Assembly: GCA_945898275.1 (NCBI GenBank)
Contig: CAMDHZ010000004.1
Location: 102,331 to 166,330, forward strand
Source: Chitinophaga pinensis
Lineage (GTDB): Bacteria > Bacteroidota > Bacteroidia > UKL13-3
Length of the DNA: 64,000 nucleotides
Direction of reading: 5' to 3'
Positions 9,901-16,586 of this stretch are shown here, piece by piece; the first letter of the stretch is position 1, and every line of letters begins with the position of its first letter. Both the position numbers and the translations under genes were made by a program. The notes beneath the pieces were generated by a model, which saw only the letters and a list, made by a program, of their open reading frames with translations, was not told the DNA's origin and ran no database searches.

Positions 9901-10969
9901 TTCAGGCGCTCGTGCTAAAGTTTTAAGCCAAAACGATTCTATCTTAAGTGCAGATGGTATTTTAGGTAATCCTTTCAACTATACTAATCCTAGTTTTGCT
10001 CCTGTTGCAGGTTCTCCTGCTTTAACGGGTGCTGCATTTACTGATGCACGCGTTGCAGATGGTTTCTTTACACAAACTCCTTTCCGTGGTGCTATGGGTA
10101 ATAACCCTGATAGTAACTGGACTAACTGCTGGTGTAATTTTGACCCTCAAAACACTAACTATAATGCTTCTCCAATCAACAACCCAGGTGCTACAGCTAA
10201 TTTCACTGCTCCTGCTACTTCAAGTACTTTGAAAGTTGATTTCGCAAATAGTTCTTCTAATGCAACTTCATACTTCTGGGATTTTGGTGTTGCTTCTAGC
10301 ACAACTGATACCTCAAGTGCAATGAGCCCTAGCTTCACTTATCCTGCAAATGGAAAATACACAGTTACATTAACTGCTAGAAGCAAGTGTGGTAATTCAG
10401 TTAAGACTTTTGAAATTACCATCAATGATGTTAGCATTCTACCTGTTGTTGACTTTACCTTTGTTCAAAATACAAGCAATGGTTCTCGTGAACTTACCTT
10501 TACCAATGCAACAGTAGAAAAAGGTTTAACCATTAACTACTCTTGGAAATTTGGAGATGGCAACACAGCCGCTACTAAAAATGCAACGCATACTTATACT
10601 GCAAATGGCGATTTTAAAGTTACCCTTATTGCAACACATATTTATGGTGTTGATTCAGTAAGCAAAACCATTAATGTGGTAGCTACTTCGGTTGCTGAGC
10701 AAGCAGCATTGTTTAATAGCTTTGTGGTATATCCAAATCCAACTAGAGATGTTGCTTTTGTAGATTTCGGTTTGAACCAAACTGAAAGCGTTAGTGTATC
10801 TGTAATGGATTTAACCGGCAAGGAAATTATCAATATCCCTGCTTCTAAATTCAATACCGGCAAACATACCATGGAAATCGGTACAGCTATCCTTAGCGAA
10901 GGTATGTACATGGTTAGAATTAGTGGTGCTAATGCAGCATTAACTTCTAGGTTAGTTATTATCAAATAA
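6995..10969 (+). CDS. Internally duplicated beta-helix/PKD protein with T9SS sorting domain
   Basis: Secreted surface protein of 1324 residues. Order: signal peptide (1-20), repeat A (about 22-455), linker, PKD domain (about 540-622, YSWNFGDGNTS), repeat B (about 625-1062), two further PKD domains (about 1065-1145 and 1150-1228, SWKFGDGNTAA), and a type A T9SS sorting domain from YPNPTRDVAFVDFGL to the end. Repeats A and B are nearly the same protein module; both begin with an ITGNTTF-like beta-helix segment and GTIIKG, and end in NWTNCWCNF. No catalytic residues are recognised. PKD domains suggest an extended cell-surface or matrix protein. Two other gene copies are not visible, so the duplication is internal only. 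Confidence 0.85.
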   Translation: MKKIALIILVSFISVLTFAQKARTIIGNITSNTTFYSDTVYTLDGFVYVKNNAILTIQPGTIIKGKAGNRSTLIVTRNGRIEANGTANRPIVFTSEKATGLRSKGDWGGIVILGKAKINRPTDCTTCPGSTVAAAEAGIQNAVEGDVDNAAGDALYGGNDDTHNAGTLRYVRIEYAGTVITPGNEINGLTMGGIGKQTTIEYVQVSFADDDAFEWFGGTADAKYLVSHRNVDDDLDTDFGFTGRIQFALVQRDSNLFDVGTGPTTNGFESDNDGSGTEAQPYTNPTFSNVTVVGPLANGRILGYSNSFNNGARIRRNSSTSIYNSIFMGWNEGVFIDGTRTGQKLQNDSMSFKNNILAGNLRAVNNSSASGARTKVLSLNDSILSADGILNNPFNYTSPNFAPAAGSPALTGASFTDARVADGFFTQTAYRGAIDPSNNWTNCWCNFNPQITNYDNGPLNLLPLTYDAGKDSTICSGRSLVIGQNLTGPYKATWSPAAGLSSTTAARPTANPTTTTKYFVTVRDSITGCSLVDSITVTVNTTPTANFTSAPGTGAGVVNFTNTSTNATTYSWNFGDGNTSTTASPSNTYAANGTYTVALTAISGTCSNATSRQINVSGIASPTRAFTGDITGNTTFFADTIYIINGYTFVKNNAVLTIQPGTIIKGGANKATLVITRNGRIEANGTKNQPIVFTSAKPAGQRNKGDWGGLVVLGKAKLNRPTDCSTCPGAAVAATEAGIQNAVEGDIDNANGDALYGGNDDTHNAGTLRFVRIEYAGTVITPGNEINGLTMGGLGKQTKIEYVQVSFADDDGFEWFGGNVDAKYLVSHRNVDDDLDVDFGFSGKIQFALVQRDSNLFDVGSGPTTNGFESDNDGSGTESKPYTDPTFSNITVVGPLANNRVLGYGNSFNNGARIRRNSSTSIYNSIFMGWNEGVFVDGTRTGQKHQNDSMSFKNNILAGNLRAVNNSSASGARAKVLSQNDSILSADGILGNPFNYTNPSFAPVAGSPALTGAAFTDARVADGFFTQTPFRGAMGNNPDSNWTNCWCNFDPQNTNYNASPINNPGATANFTAPATSSTLKVDFANSSSNATSYFWDFGVASSTTDTSSAMSPSFTYPANGKYTVTLTARSKCGNSVKTFEITINDVSILPVVDFTFVQNTSNGSRELTFTNATVEKGLTINYSWKFGDGNTAATKNATHTYTANGDFKVTLIATHIYGVDSVSKTINVVATSVAEQAALFNSFVVYPNPTRDVAFVDFGLNQTESVSVSVMDLTGKEIINIPASKFNTGKHTMEIGTAILSEGMYMVRISGANAALTSRLVIIK
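7058..8355 (+). repeat. Long internal direct repeat, copy A
   Basis: About 1.3 kb of the T9SS protein gene that is duplicated in the same frame at about 8872-10161, offset near 1.8 kb. Most third codon positions differ, yet the stretch beginning near 8039 is base-identical to the one near 9839 for more than 30 bases. An old duplication with local gene conversion would explain this. Confidence 0.85.
8872..10161 (+). repeat. Long internal direct repeat, copy B
   Basis: Second copy of the module described at 7058-8355. It encodes the same GTIIKG, DWGG, CPG, DDAFEWFGG-like and ARIRRNSS segments, with replacements such as DDGFEWFGG. Confidence 0.85.
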
Positions 10970-10988
10970 GATAAGAATCTTAATAATT

Positions 10989-11016
10989 AAAAAAGGGGGC
11001 GCAAGCCCCCTTTTTT
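10989..11016. terminator. Bidirectional rho-independent terminator
   Basis: A GC-rich stem (10991-11000 with 11005-11014) with a GCAA tetraloop is flanked by A-run and T-run on the two sides. It lies between the convergent T9SS gene and the thiamine pyrophosphokinase gene and can serve both. Confidence 0.92.
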
Positions 11017-11019
11017 GTT

Positions 11020-11682
11020 TTAGTCTTGGCACTCCATCATCAATAGAAACCCTTCTTGATAGCTAATTTTTACCATGCCATCTTCCAAAGCCTCATTGCT
11101 GCTTCCACTTCTAAAACCTATTTGCAAATGCTCATTGTTTAAGTTGTATTTTAATCCACTTGTTATTACACCTTTTACTTCCCCAATTGGAATGAGTGAA
11201 ATAATAGTTCCTGCAACAAACCACTTTTCATAAGTTTTAGGTAAAGCGTAGATTTTAGAATAATCATCATACATTACTAAATTTACTTTTCCTATGTACC
11301 TAACCAAGTTGGTGATATTATTTATGGTATGGTCTGAACGCAAACCGGTTGCCCAAATGATATTAATCGCCGAATGGCCTCTACTGGCCAATAATTCTAT
11401 TCCCTTTTCTAAATCTGTTTTGTTTTGATCAGGGGTGTGAATGATTTCAATAGGCTGCTGATGTGACACTTTTTCTTCTGGATTAAAACTCCTATCAAAG
11501 TCACCTAGCACTATATCTATTTTTATTCCCAATTCAAGAACCCTGTCTAAGGCGCCATCCAAAACCATAACAATTGGATTCCATTCTAATAATTGGTTTA
11601 ATAATTCATTGCTGCAAGCCGCTCCATTGGCAATTATTAATGCAGGTTCTTGGGTATCTCTTACAACATGGTGTGATGACAT
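11020..11682 (-). CDS. Thiamine pyrophosphokinase
   Basis: Cytoplasmic enzyme of 220 residues that transfers pyrophosphate from ATP to thiamine, giving thiamine diphosphate. Family motifs are present: LGDFDR (the usual GD-x-D, with Arg where Ser is common), HTPDQNKTDLEKGI, and ATGLRSDHTINNI. The C-terminal part forms the thiamine-binding beta-sandwich. It stands alone; no other thiamine gene or TPP riboswitch is seen nearby, so it probably serves salvage. It is convergent with the T9SS gene and divergent from the next one. Confidence 0.9.
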   Translation of the reverse strand: MSSHHVVRDTQEPALIIANGAACSNELLNQLLEWNPIVMVLDGALDRVLELGIKIDIVLGDFDRSFNPEEKVSHQQPIEIIHTPDQNKTDLEKGIELLASRGHSAINIIWATGLRSDHTINNITNLVRYIGKVNLVMYDDYSKIYALPKTYEKWFVAGTIISLIPIGEVKGVITSGLKYNLNNEHLQIGFRSGSSNEALEDGMVKISYQEGFLLMMECQD

Positions 11683-11730
11683 TTATGCAATATGCAGTTT
11701 TTTACTTTTCTTTGAAAATCAAGCAAACAT

Positions 11731-12240
11731 ATGAACCCTAAAAAAATATTATTGACAATACTTCAAGTAATTGTTAATGCAGCCTTAATAGGAGCTGCCT
11801 ACTGGATATTTAAAAATATCGCTTTGCCATTTGCTTATTACACAACATTGTCAACGTATTTTGCAGAGATATTTGTAATTATTGGCCTACTTATTTTTCT
11901 GCCGTTGCTTTCTATGAAGATTTTAGGCGTACTCAATTGGTTTAACTTTGGCCTTTCTTCCTTATTGGCAGTAGGTGTTTTTTACCTTTTTATCTTTTTG
12001 AACCAAAGCTTGTCGACACAAAGTTACCAGCGCAGATTTCCTGTAGAACATTCCGAGAAAGTCAGCAATTATTATGAACTTGAGGTTTATATCTATGAAA
12101 AGAGCAGTAGGGTGTTTTTTACTTGCCCTGCCGATGATTGCCAACGAACCGATACCGTGAAGGTAACCATTCACAAAGGAGCATTTGGCTTTCCAATTAT
12201 CTCGGATAAAATTGATGAATCAAAAAAGCCTGGTTGCTGA
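11731..12240 (+). CDS. Unknown membrane protein
   Basis: 169 residues, not recognised. Three hydrophobic segments lie at about residues 8-30, 42-62 and 68-92; the C-terminal 75 residues are soluble and hold two cysteines in CPADDC, plus a last-residue Cys. Divergent from the thiamine pyrophosphokinase gene with 48 bases between the start codons. No domain name can be given. Confidence 0.7.
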   Translation: MNPKKILLTILQVIVNAALIGAAYWIFKNIALPFAYYTTLSTYFAEIFVIIGLLIFLPLLSMKILGVLNWFNFGLSSLLAVGVFYLFIFLNQSLSTQSYQRRFPVEHSEKVSNYYELEVYIYEKSSRVFFTCPADDCQRTDTVKVTIHKGAFGFPIISDKIDESKKPGC

Positions 12241-12269
12241 TACTTAAGCCTAACTTTAGTAGCAATTTG

Positions 12270-12294
12270 TCGATAAATTAGGTTAATTTATCGA
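12270..12294. repeat. Perfect inverted repeat, 11-bp arms
   Basis: Arms 12270-12280 and 12284-12294 pair perfectly around GGT. It has no T-tract, so it is a poor terminator. It lies about 45 bases before the next start codon, where an operator would be expected. Function is inference. Confidence 0.6.
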
Positions 12295-12340
12295 TAAAGC
12301 ATATTTCGAATGATTTATTGGTCCTAACCTTGCACCCGAA

Positions 12341-13429
12341 ATGCAGACTTTTATAATTATCGCCTTGCTCTTAGGTGGAGCAAGTTACTTTTTTTTGACC
12401 CAAGCAGTTTTTGGGAGGTTACCTACTGGAACGCGTTTGGAAAGAATCCAGCAATCGCCAAATTATAAGGAAGGTAAGTTTTTGAACCTAGAACATACCC
12501 CTGATTTCGCTCCAGGCATTTCTACTTGGGATGCCGCAAAGTCTTTTCTGAATAAACCCAACAATACCGAGCCAAAAAGTAACATTCCTTCGGTTCAAAC
12601 CGACCTAAAAAAATTAGACCCAACATTGCCGCAAGTAATATGGTTTGGGCATTCTTCTTATTTGCTTCAAACAGATGGATTAAAATTTTTAATCGATCCT
12701 GTATTTAGCGGCAGTGCCTCTCCAATTAGTTTATTTGCTAAGAGTTTTAAGGGTACAGATGTGTACAAAACCTCCGATTTTCCATTTATAGATGTTTTAG
12801 TGCTAACCCACGATCATTATGATCATTTGGATTATAAAACGATTCTTGAGCTTAAAGGTAATTTTGGAAAAATTGTAACTTCTTTAGGAGTGGGAGCACA
12901 CCTTAACCATTGGGGAATTGCAGATTCTCAAATAATTGAATTAGATTGGAACGAATCCGCTAATCTTGGTGCTCATATTTCCTTAACTGCATTGCCTGCA
13001 AGACATTTCTCAGGCAGGAAGTTTACCAGGGCCCAAAGCATTTGGTCATCTTTTGCGCTTAAAACACCTACTCGGAAAATTTATCTAGGCGGTGATAGTG
13101 GCTTTGGAAAGCATTTTAAAGAAATAGGCGAGCAACATGGTCCTTTTGATTTTGCCTTGTTAGAGTGTGGTCAATACAATGATATGTGGCCAAATATCCA
13201 CATGCGCCCAGAAGAAGTAATTTATGCTGCCCAAGATTTGCGTGCAGAGATACTTATGCCAGTACATTATGGAAAATTTTCCTTAGCACTGCATCCTTGG
13301 AATGAACCTATTAAACGTGTTACAGCTGCAGCTAAAGCAGCACAGCAAAAAATAACCACGCCACTAATTGGTCAACCTGTTGTATTTGGATACTTTTATC
13401 CAGACAGTGCCTGGTGGAACTTTGAGTAA
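12341..13429 (+). CDS. Membrane-anchored metallo-beta-lactamase-fold hydrolase (NAPE-PLD/UlaG-like)
   Basis: 362 residues. An N-terminal hydrophobic segment (3-22) anchors or exports the protein. The metal-binding motif THDHYDHLD is at about residue 155; further ligands are in ALPARHFSGR, YLGGDSGFG and MPVHYGKF. This arrangement is that of the N-acylphosphatidylethanolamine phospholipase D-like branch of the metallo-beta-lactamase superfamily, so a phosphodiester or lipid substrate is possible but not shown. Monocistronic by context: the next gene has its own promoter. Confidence 0.87.
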   Translation: MQTFIIIALLLGGASYFFLTQAVFGRLPTGTRLERIQQSPNYKEGKFLNLEHTPDFAPGISTWDAAKSFLNKPNNTEPKSNIPSVQTDLKKLDPTLPQVIWFGHSSYLLQTDGLKFLIDPVFSGSASPISLFAKSFKGTDVYKTSDFPFIDVLVLTHDHYDHLDYKTILELKGNFGKIVTSLGVGAHLNHWGIADSQIIELDWNESANLGAHISLTALPARHFSGRKFTRAQSIWSSFALKTPTRKIYLGGDSGFGKHFKEIGEQHGPFDFALLECGQYNDMWPNIHMRPEEVIYAAQDLRAEILMPVHYGKFSLALHPWNEPIKRVTAAAKAAQQKITTPLIGQPVVFGYFYPDSAWWNFE

Positions 13430-13473
13430 TACTTTAATGATAATTGTCATTTCCCAAAGGCTATAAGGTAAGC

Positions 13474-13481
13474 TATCTTTG
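13474..13481 (+). promoter_or_regulatory. Bacteroidota -7 promoter element
   Basis: TATCTTTG matches the TAnnTTTG consensus exactly and lies 24 bases before the start codon at 13506. A clear -33 TTTG is not seen at the usual distance. It would drive the three-gene efflux operon. Confidence 0.6.
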
Positions 13482-13505
13482 TTATTGATTTTAAGTACTA
13501 TAGAA

Positions 13506-14585
13506 ATGTTCAGAAATATCCTTTTGTTGTTTGTGTTCTTTTTGCTCTTTACTGCATGTAATAAGAAGCAAGAGTTATTTTACGCCGCTTACAAACCTAT
13601 TACCCAATCTGTTTATGCCTCAGGTGTTGTTAAAGGTAAAAATCAGTACCAAGTATTTGCTAGAAGCAATGGCATCATAAAAGAGGTTTTAGTCTCAGAA
13701 GGAGATTTTGTAAAAGAAGGGCAAGCTATCTTAATAATTGATAACGAGGTATTATCGTTGGCTCAAAACAATGCAAAAGCCACTGCAAGGTTCAACGATT
13801 TGCAAATAAATCAAGACAAGCTTTTAGAGTTACAACAGTCTATGGAAGTGCTAAAAGAAACTTTACATGAAGACTCAATGCTTTATACTAGGCAATTGAT
13901 TTTGTTTCAACAACAGGTGGGTTCTAAGCTAGAACTTGAGCAAAGAACTTTAAACTATAAAAGAAGTAAAGCAAATTATTCCTCTTCGGTATTGAAGTAT
14001 AATCAGTTGAAAAGGCAAGTAGATTATGCAGCAAAGCAAGCCAAAACAAATGCAGAAATTAGCGAAGCCCAATTGGGAGATTTAACAGTGAAAAGCGAGT
14101 TGAATGGTAGGGTTTTTTCAATTCTAAAGAAGAAAGGTGAGATGGTAACTGCTCAAAGTCCAGTGGCTGTTATTGCTAATGCCAATACTTTCTATTTAGA
14201 GTTATTAGTTGATGAATTTGATATAGCCTTAATAAAGGTTGGACAAAAAGTTTTTTTGAACATGGATAGTTATAAGGGTAAAGTATTTGAAGCGACGGTG
14301 AGTAAGATTATTCCAATTATGAATGAGCGAAATAAAACATTTTTAGTGGAAGCTGATTTTGTGAAATCACCCGAGGCGCTTTATCCAAACTTAACTGCCG
14401 AAGCCAATATTGTAATTCAAAGTAAAGAAAAGGCATTGCTTGTCCCTAGAAATTTGTTGGTAGATCAGCAGTTTGTTGTATTAGCAAATGGAGAAAAACG
14501 GTTGGTTCAAACCGGATTAATAGACTATGAACAAGTAGAGATTTTGAGTGGGATTACTAAAGAGGATGCGCTAATTAAGCCATAG
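13506..14585 (+). CDS. Efflux membrane fusion lipoprotein (HlyD/MacA-like)
   Basis: 359 residues from the ATG at 13506, chosen because it gives a clean lipoprotein signal peptide with lipobox FTAC (Cys at about residue 18). It then has the lipoyl/barrel-sandwich half-motif (ARSNGIIKEVLVSEGDFVKEGQ), a coiled-coil hairpin (about 85-195), the second lipoyl half (LNGRVFSILKKKGEMV) and a beta-barrel domain (about 220-310). It bridges inner-membrane transporter and outer membrane. The following permease starts 5 bases after its stop, so the three genes form one tripartite MacAB-like efflux operon. An outer-membrane TolC-like channel is not in the window. Confidence 0.88.
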   Translation: MFRNILLLFVFFLLFTACNKKQELFYAAYKPITQSVYASGVVKGKNQYQVFARSNGIIKEVLVSEGDFVKEGQAILIIDNEVLSLAQNNAKATARFNDLQINQDKLLELQQSMEVLKETLHEDSMLYTRQLILFQQQVGSKLELEQRTLNYKRSKANYSSSVLKYNQLKRQVDYAAKQAKTNAEISEAQLGDLTVKSELNGRVFSILKKKGEMVTAQSPVAVIANANTFYLELLVDEFDIALIKVGQKVFLNMDSYKGKVFEATVSKIIPIMNERNKTFLVEADFVKSPEALYPNLTAEANIVIQSKEKALLVPRNLLVDQQFVVLANGEKRLVQTGLIDYEQVEILSGITKEDALIKP

Positions 14586-14590
14586 TAATT

Positions 14591-15844
14591 ATGAAGCTTC
14601 TGTTGCAAATAGCATTAACGCTTTTACGCGCACGTTTAAAGCAAACAATTGTAGCGGCTGTGGGCGTAACTTTTGGCATTACCATGTTTGTTACCCTTCT
14701 AAGTTTTATGAGCGGATTAAACAAAATGCTGGATGGCCTAATTGGCAATAGAACAGCGCATGTACGTTTGTATAATGAAATAAAAGTAAGTGCTAAGCAG
14801 CCTATCAAATTAGCTTATCCAGATACGAGTGCCCATCATTTTATTAGCTCTGTTAAAGCCAGTAATGCTAGATTAGAAATTTATAATGCCAATAAAATAT
14901 TACAAACTTTAGATAAGGATGAACGGGTTTTGGGTTACTCAAGAAGGTTGAGTTCTCAAGTGTTTTTTAATACTGGTGCTTCAGATATTACTGGTTTTTT
15001 AAGTGGGATTGATCCAGAAAAAGAAGTAAGTTATTTTCACTTTGAAGATTATATAACACTTGGTAATGCCATTGATGTAAAGCAAATTCCTAATAGCATA
15101 ATTTTAGGTAAACCACTTGCAGAAACCTTAATGGCAGAAATTGGTGATGTGGTGCAGGTGACAACACCTAATGGTGAAAGATTTCAATTGAAAGTAGTAG
15201 CCTTATATCAAAGTGGTATTGCCGATTATGATAAAACCCAAAGCTTTGCTTCGCTCTCTACTGTGCAAAAAGTTACTGGAAAAGGCAATGCTTATATTAC
15301 CGACATACAAGTAAAGTTGAAAGATATTTTAATGGCTCCGAAAGTTGCTAAAGAATATGGAGGAATATTCGATCTAGATGCAATTGATATACAAGCTGCC
15401 AATTCGCAATTTGAAACTGGCACCCAAGTTAGAACTATTATTTCTTATGCGGTAGGAATTACCCTGCTAATTGTGGCTGGTTTTGGAATTTATAACATCC
15501 TTAACATGATGATTTATGAAAAGATGGATACCATCGCCATTCTTAAAGCAACTGGTTTTGCCGGCAGAGATGTAAAACGGGTATTTTTGATGATTTCTGT
15601 AATCATTGGATTGGTAGGTTGTGCAGCAGGATTGGTATTTAGTGTTTTACTCACTACTGCAATTAGTAAGATTCCGTTTAATTCTGCCGCTGTGCCAACA
15701 GTAAAAACATTTCCAGTAGATATGAACCCAATTTATTTTGTCATAGCATTGGTGTTTACTTTTGCTACTACTTGGTTTGCAGGTTGGTTTCCTGCAAGAA
15801 AAGCTAGTAAGATAGATCCGGTAATAATTATTAGAGGTAAGTAG
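14591..15844 (+). CDS. ABC transporter permease, FtsX/MacB type
   Basis: 417 residues. One N-terminal transmembrane helix (about 17-40), a periplasmic domain (about 45-280), and three C-terminal helices (about 285-310, 330-355, 378-400) give the MacB-type topology. The C-terminal WFPARKASKIDPVIIIRGK is typical of this family. It lies between the fusion lipoprotein and the ATPase with 5- and 1-base gaps. Together they should export a small molecule or peptide, or move lipoprotein; the substrate is unknown. Confidence 0.9.
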   Translation: MKLLLQIALTLLRARLKQTIVAAVGVTFGITMFVTLLSFMSGLNKMLDGLIGNRTAHVRLYNEIKVSAKQPIKLAYPDTSAHHFISSVKASNARLEIYNANKILQTLDKDERVLGYSRRLSSQVFFNTGASDITGFLSGIDPEKEVSYFHFEDYITLGNAIDVKQIPNSIILGKPLAETLMAEIGDVVQVTTPNGERFQLKVVALYQSGIADYDKTQSFASLSTVQKVTGKGNAYITDIQVKLKDILMAPKVAKEYGGIFDLDAIDIQAANSQFETGTQVRTIISYAVGITLLIVAGFGIYNILNMMIYEKMDTIAILKATGFAGRDVKRVFLMISVIIGLVGCAAGLVFSVLLTTAISKIPFNSAAVPTVKTFPVDMNPIYFVIALVFTFATTWFAGWFPARKASKIDPVIIIRGK

Positions 15845-15845
15845 T

Positions 15846-16526
15846 ATGGCTGAACCAATATTAGTTGCAAAGGATATTCGAAAAAGCTTCACAGACCCAG
15901 TAGAAGTTGAAATTTTGCATGGCATAAATTTCTCTGTTCAGAAAGGAGAATTCGCTTCTATCATAGGTAAATCTGGATGTGGAAAATCAACCTTGCTTTA
16001 TATTCTATCTACTATGGATACCGATTATAAAGGTGAACTTTGGATAGATGGAGAAGAAATGAGCAAGAAGTCAGAAAAAGAATTGGCACGTGTTCGAAAC
16101 AAGAAAATAGGCTTTGTTTTTCAGTTTCATTATTTGCTCAATGAATTTAGTGTGCTAAAAAATGTGATGCTACCCGCACTCAAATTGAATGAATTGTCTG
16201 AGGAAGAAATCAAAGAAAATGCCTTGAAAAAATTAGAAGTGCTCGGCATAAGAAATTTAGCAGATAAACCCGCCAACCAATTATCTGGCGGGCAAAAACA
16301 AAGGGTTGCAATAGCACGGTCGCTCATCAACAATCCTGCTATTATTATGGCAGATGAACCCACGGGAAATTTAGATACTGCCAACTCTAGAATTGTGTAT
16401 GAAACCTTTAAAGAGTTATCAGAATTGTTTCAGCAAACCTTATTGGTGGTTACACATGATCCTTCGTTTGCAGAAGGAACTACAAGGATTATTGAAATGG
16501 AGGATGGCAATATTATTAGGCATTAA
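15846..16526 (+). CDS. ABC transporter ATP-binding protein, MacB/LolD type
   Basis: 226 residues, the usual length of a LolD-type ATPase. Walker A is GKSGCGKST (about residues 38-46), the Q-loop is in FVFQFHYLLNEFSVLKNVMLPA, the signature is LSGGQKQRVAIARS, Walker B is AIIMADEPTGNLD, and the H-loop is VVTHD. It starts one base after the permease stop codon and completes the efflux operon. Confidence 0.93.
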   Translation: MAEPILVAKDIRKSFTDPVEVEILHGINFSVQKGEFASIIGKSGCGKSTLLYILSTMDTDYKGELWIDGEEMSKKSEKELARVRNKKIGFVFQFHYLLNEFSVLKNVMLPALKLNELSEEEIKENALKKLEVLGIRNLADKPANQLSGGQKQRVAIARSLINNPAIIMADEPTGNLDTANSRIVYETFKELSELFQQTLLVVTHDPSFAEGTTRIIEMEDGNIIRH

Positions 16527-16586
16527 GTAGGTGTAAATACATAAGTAAAACATATAAATTGTGTTTGCTTATCTTTACGCCCTTAC

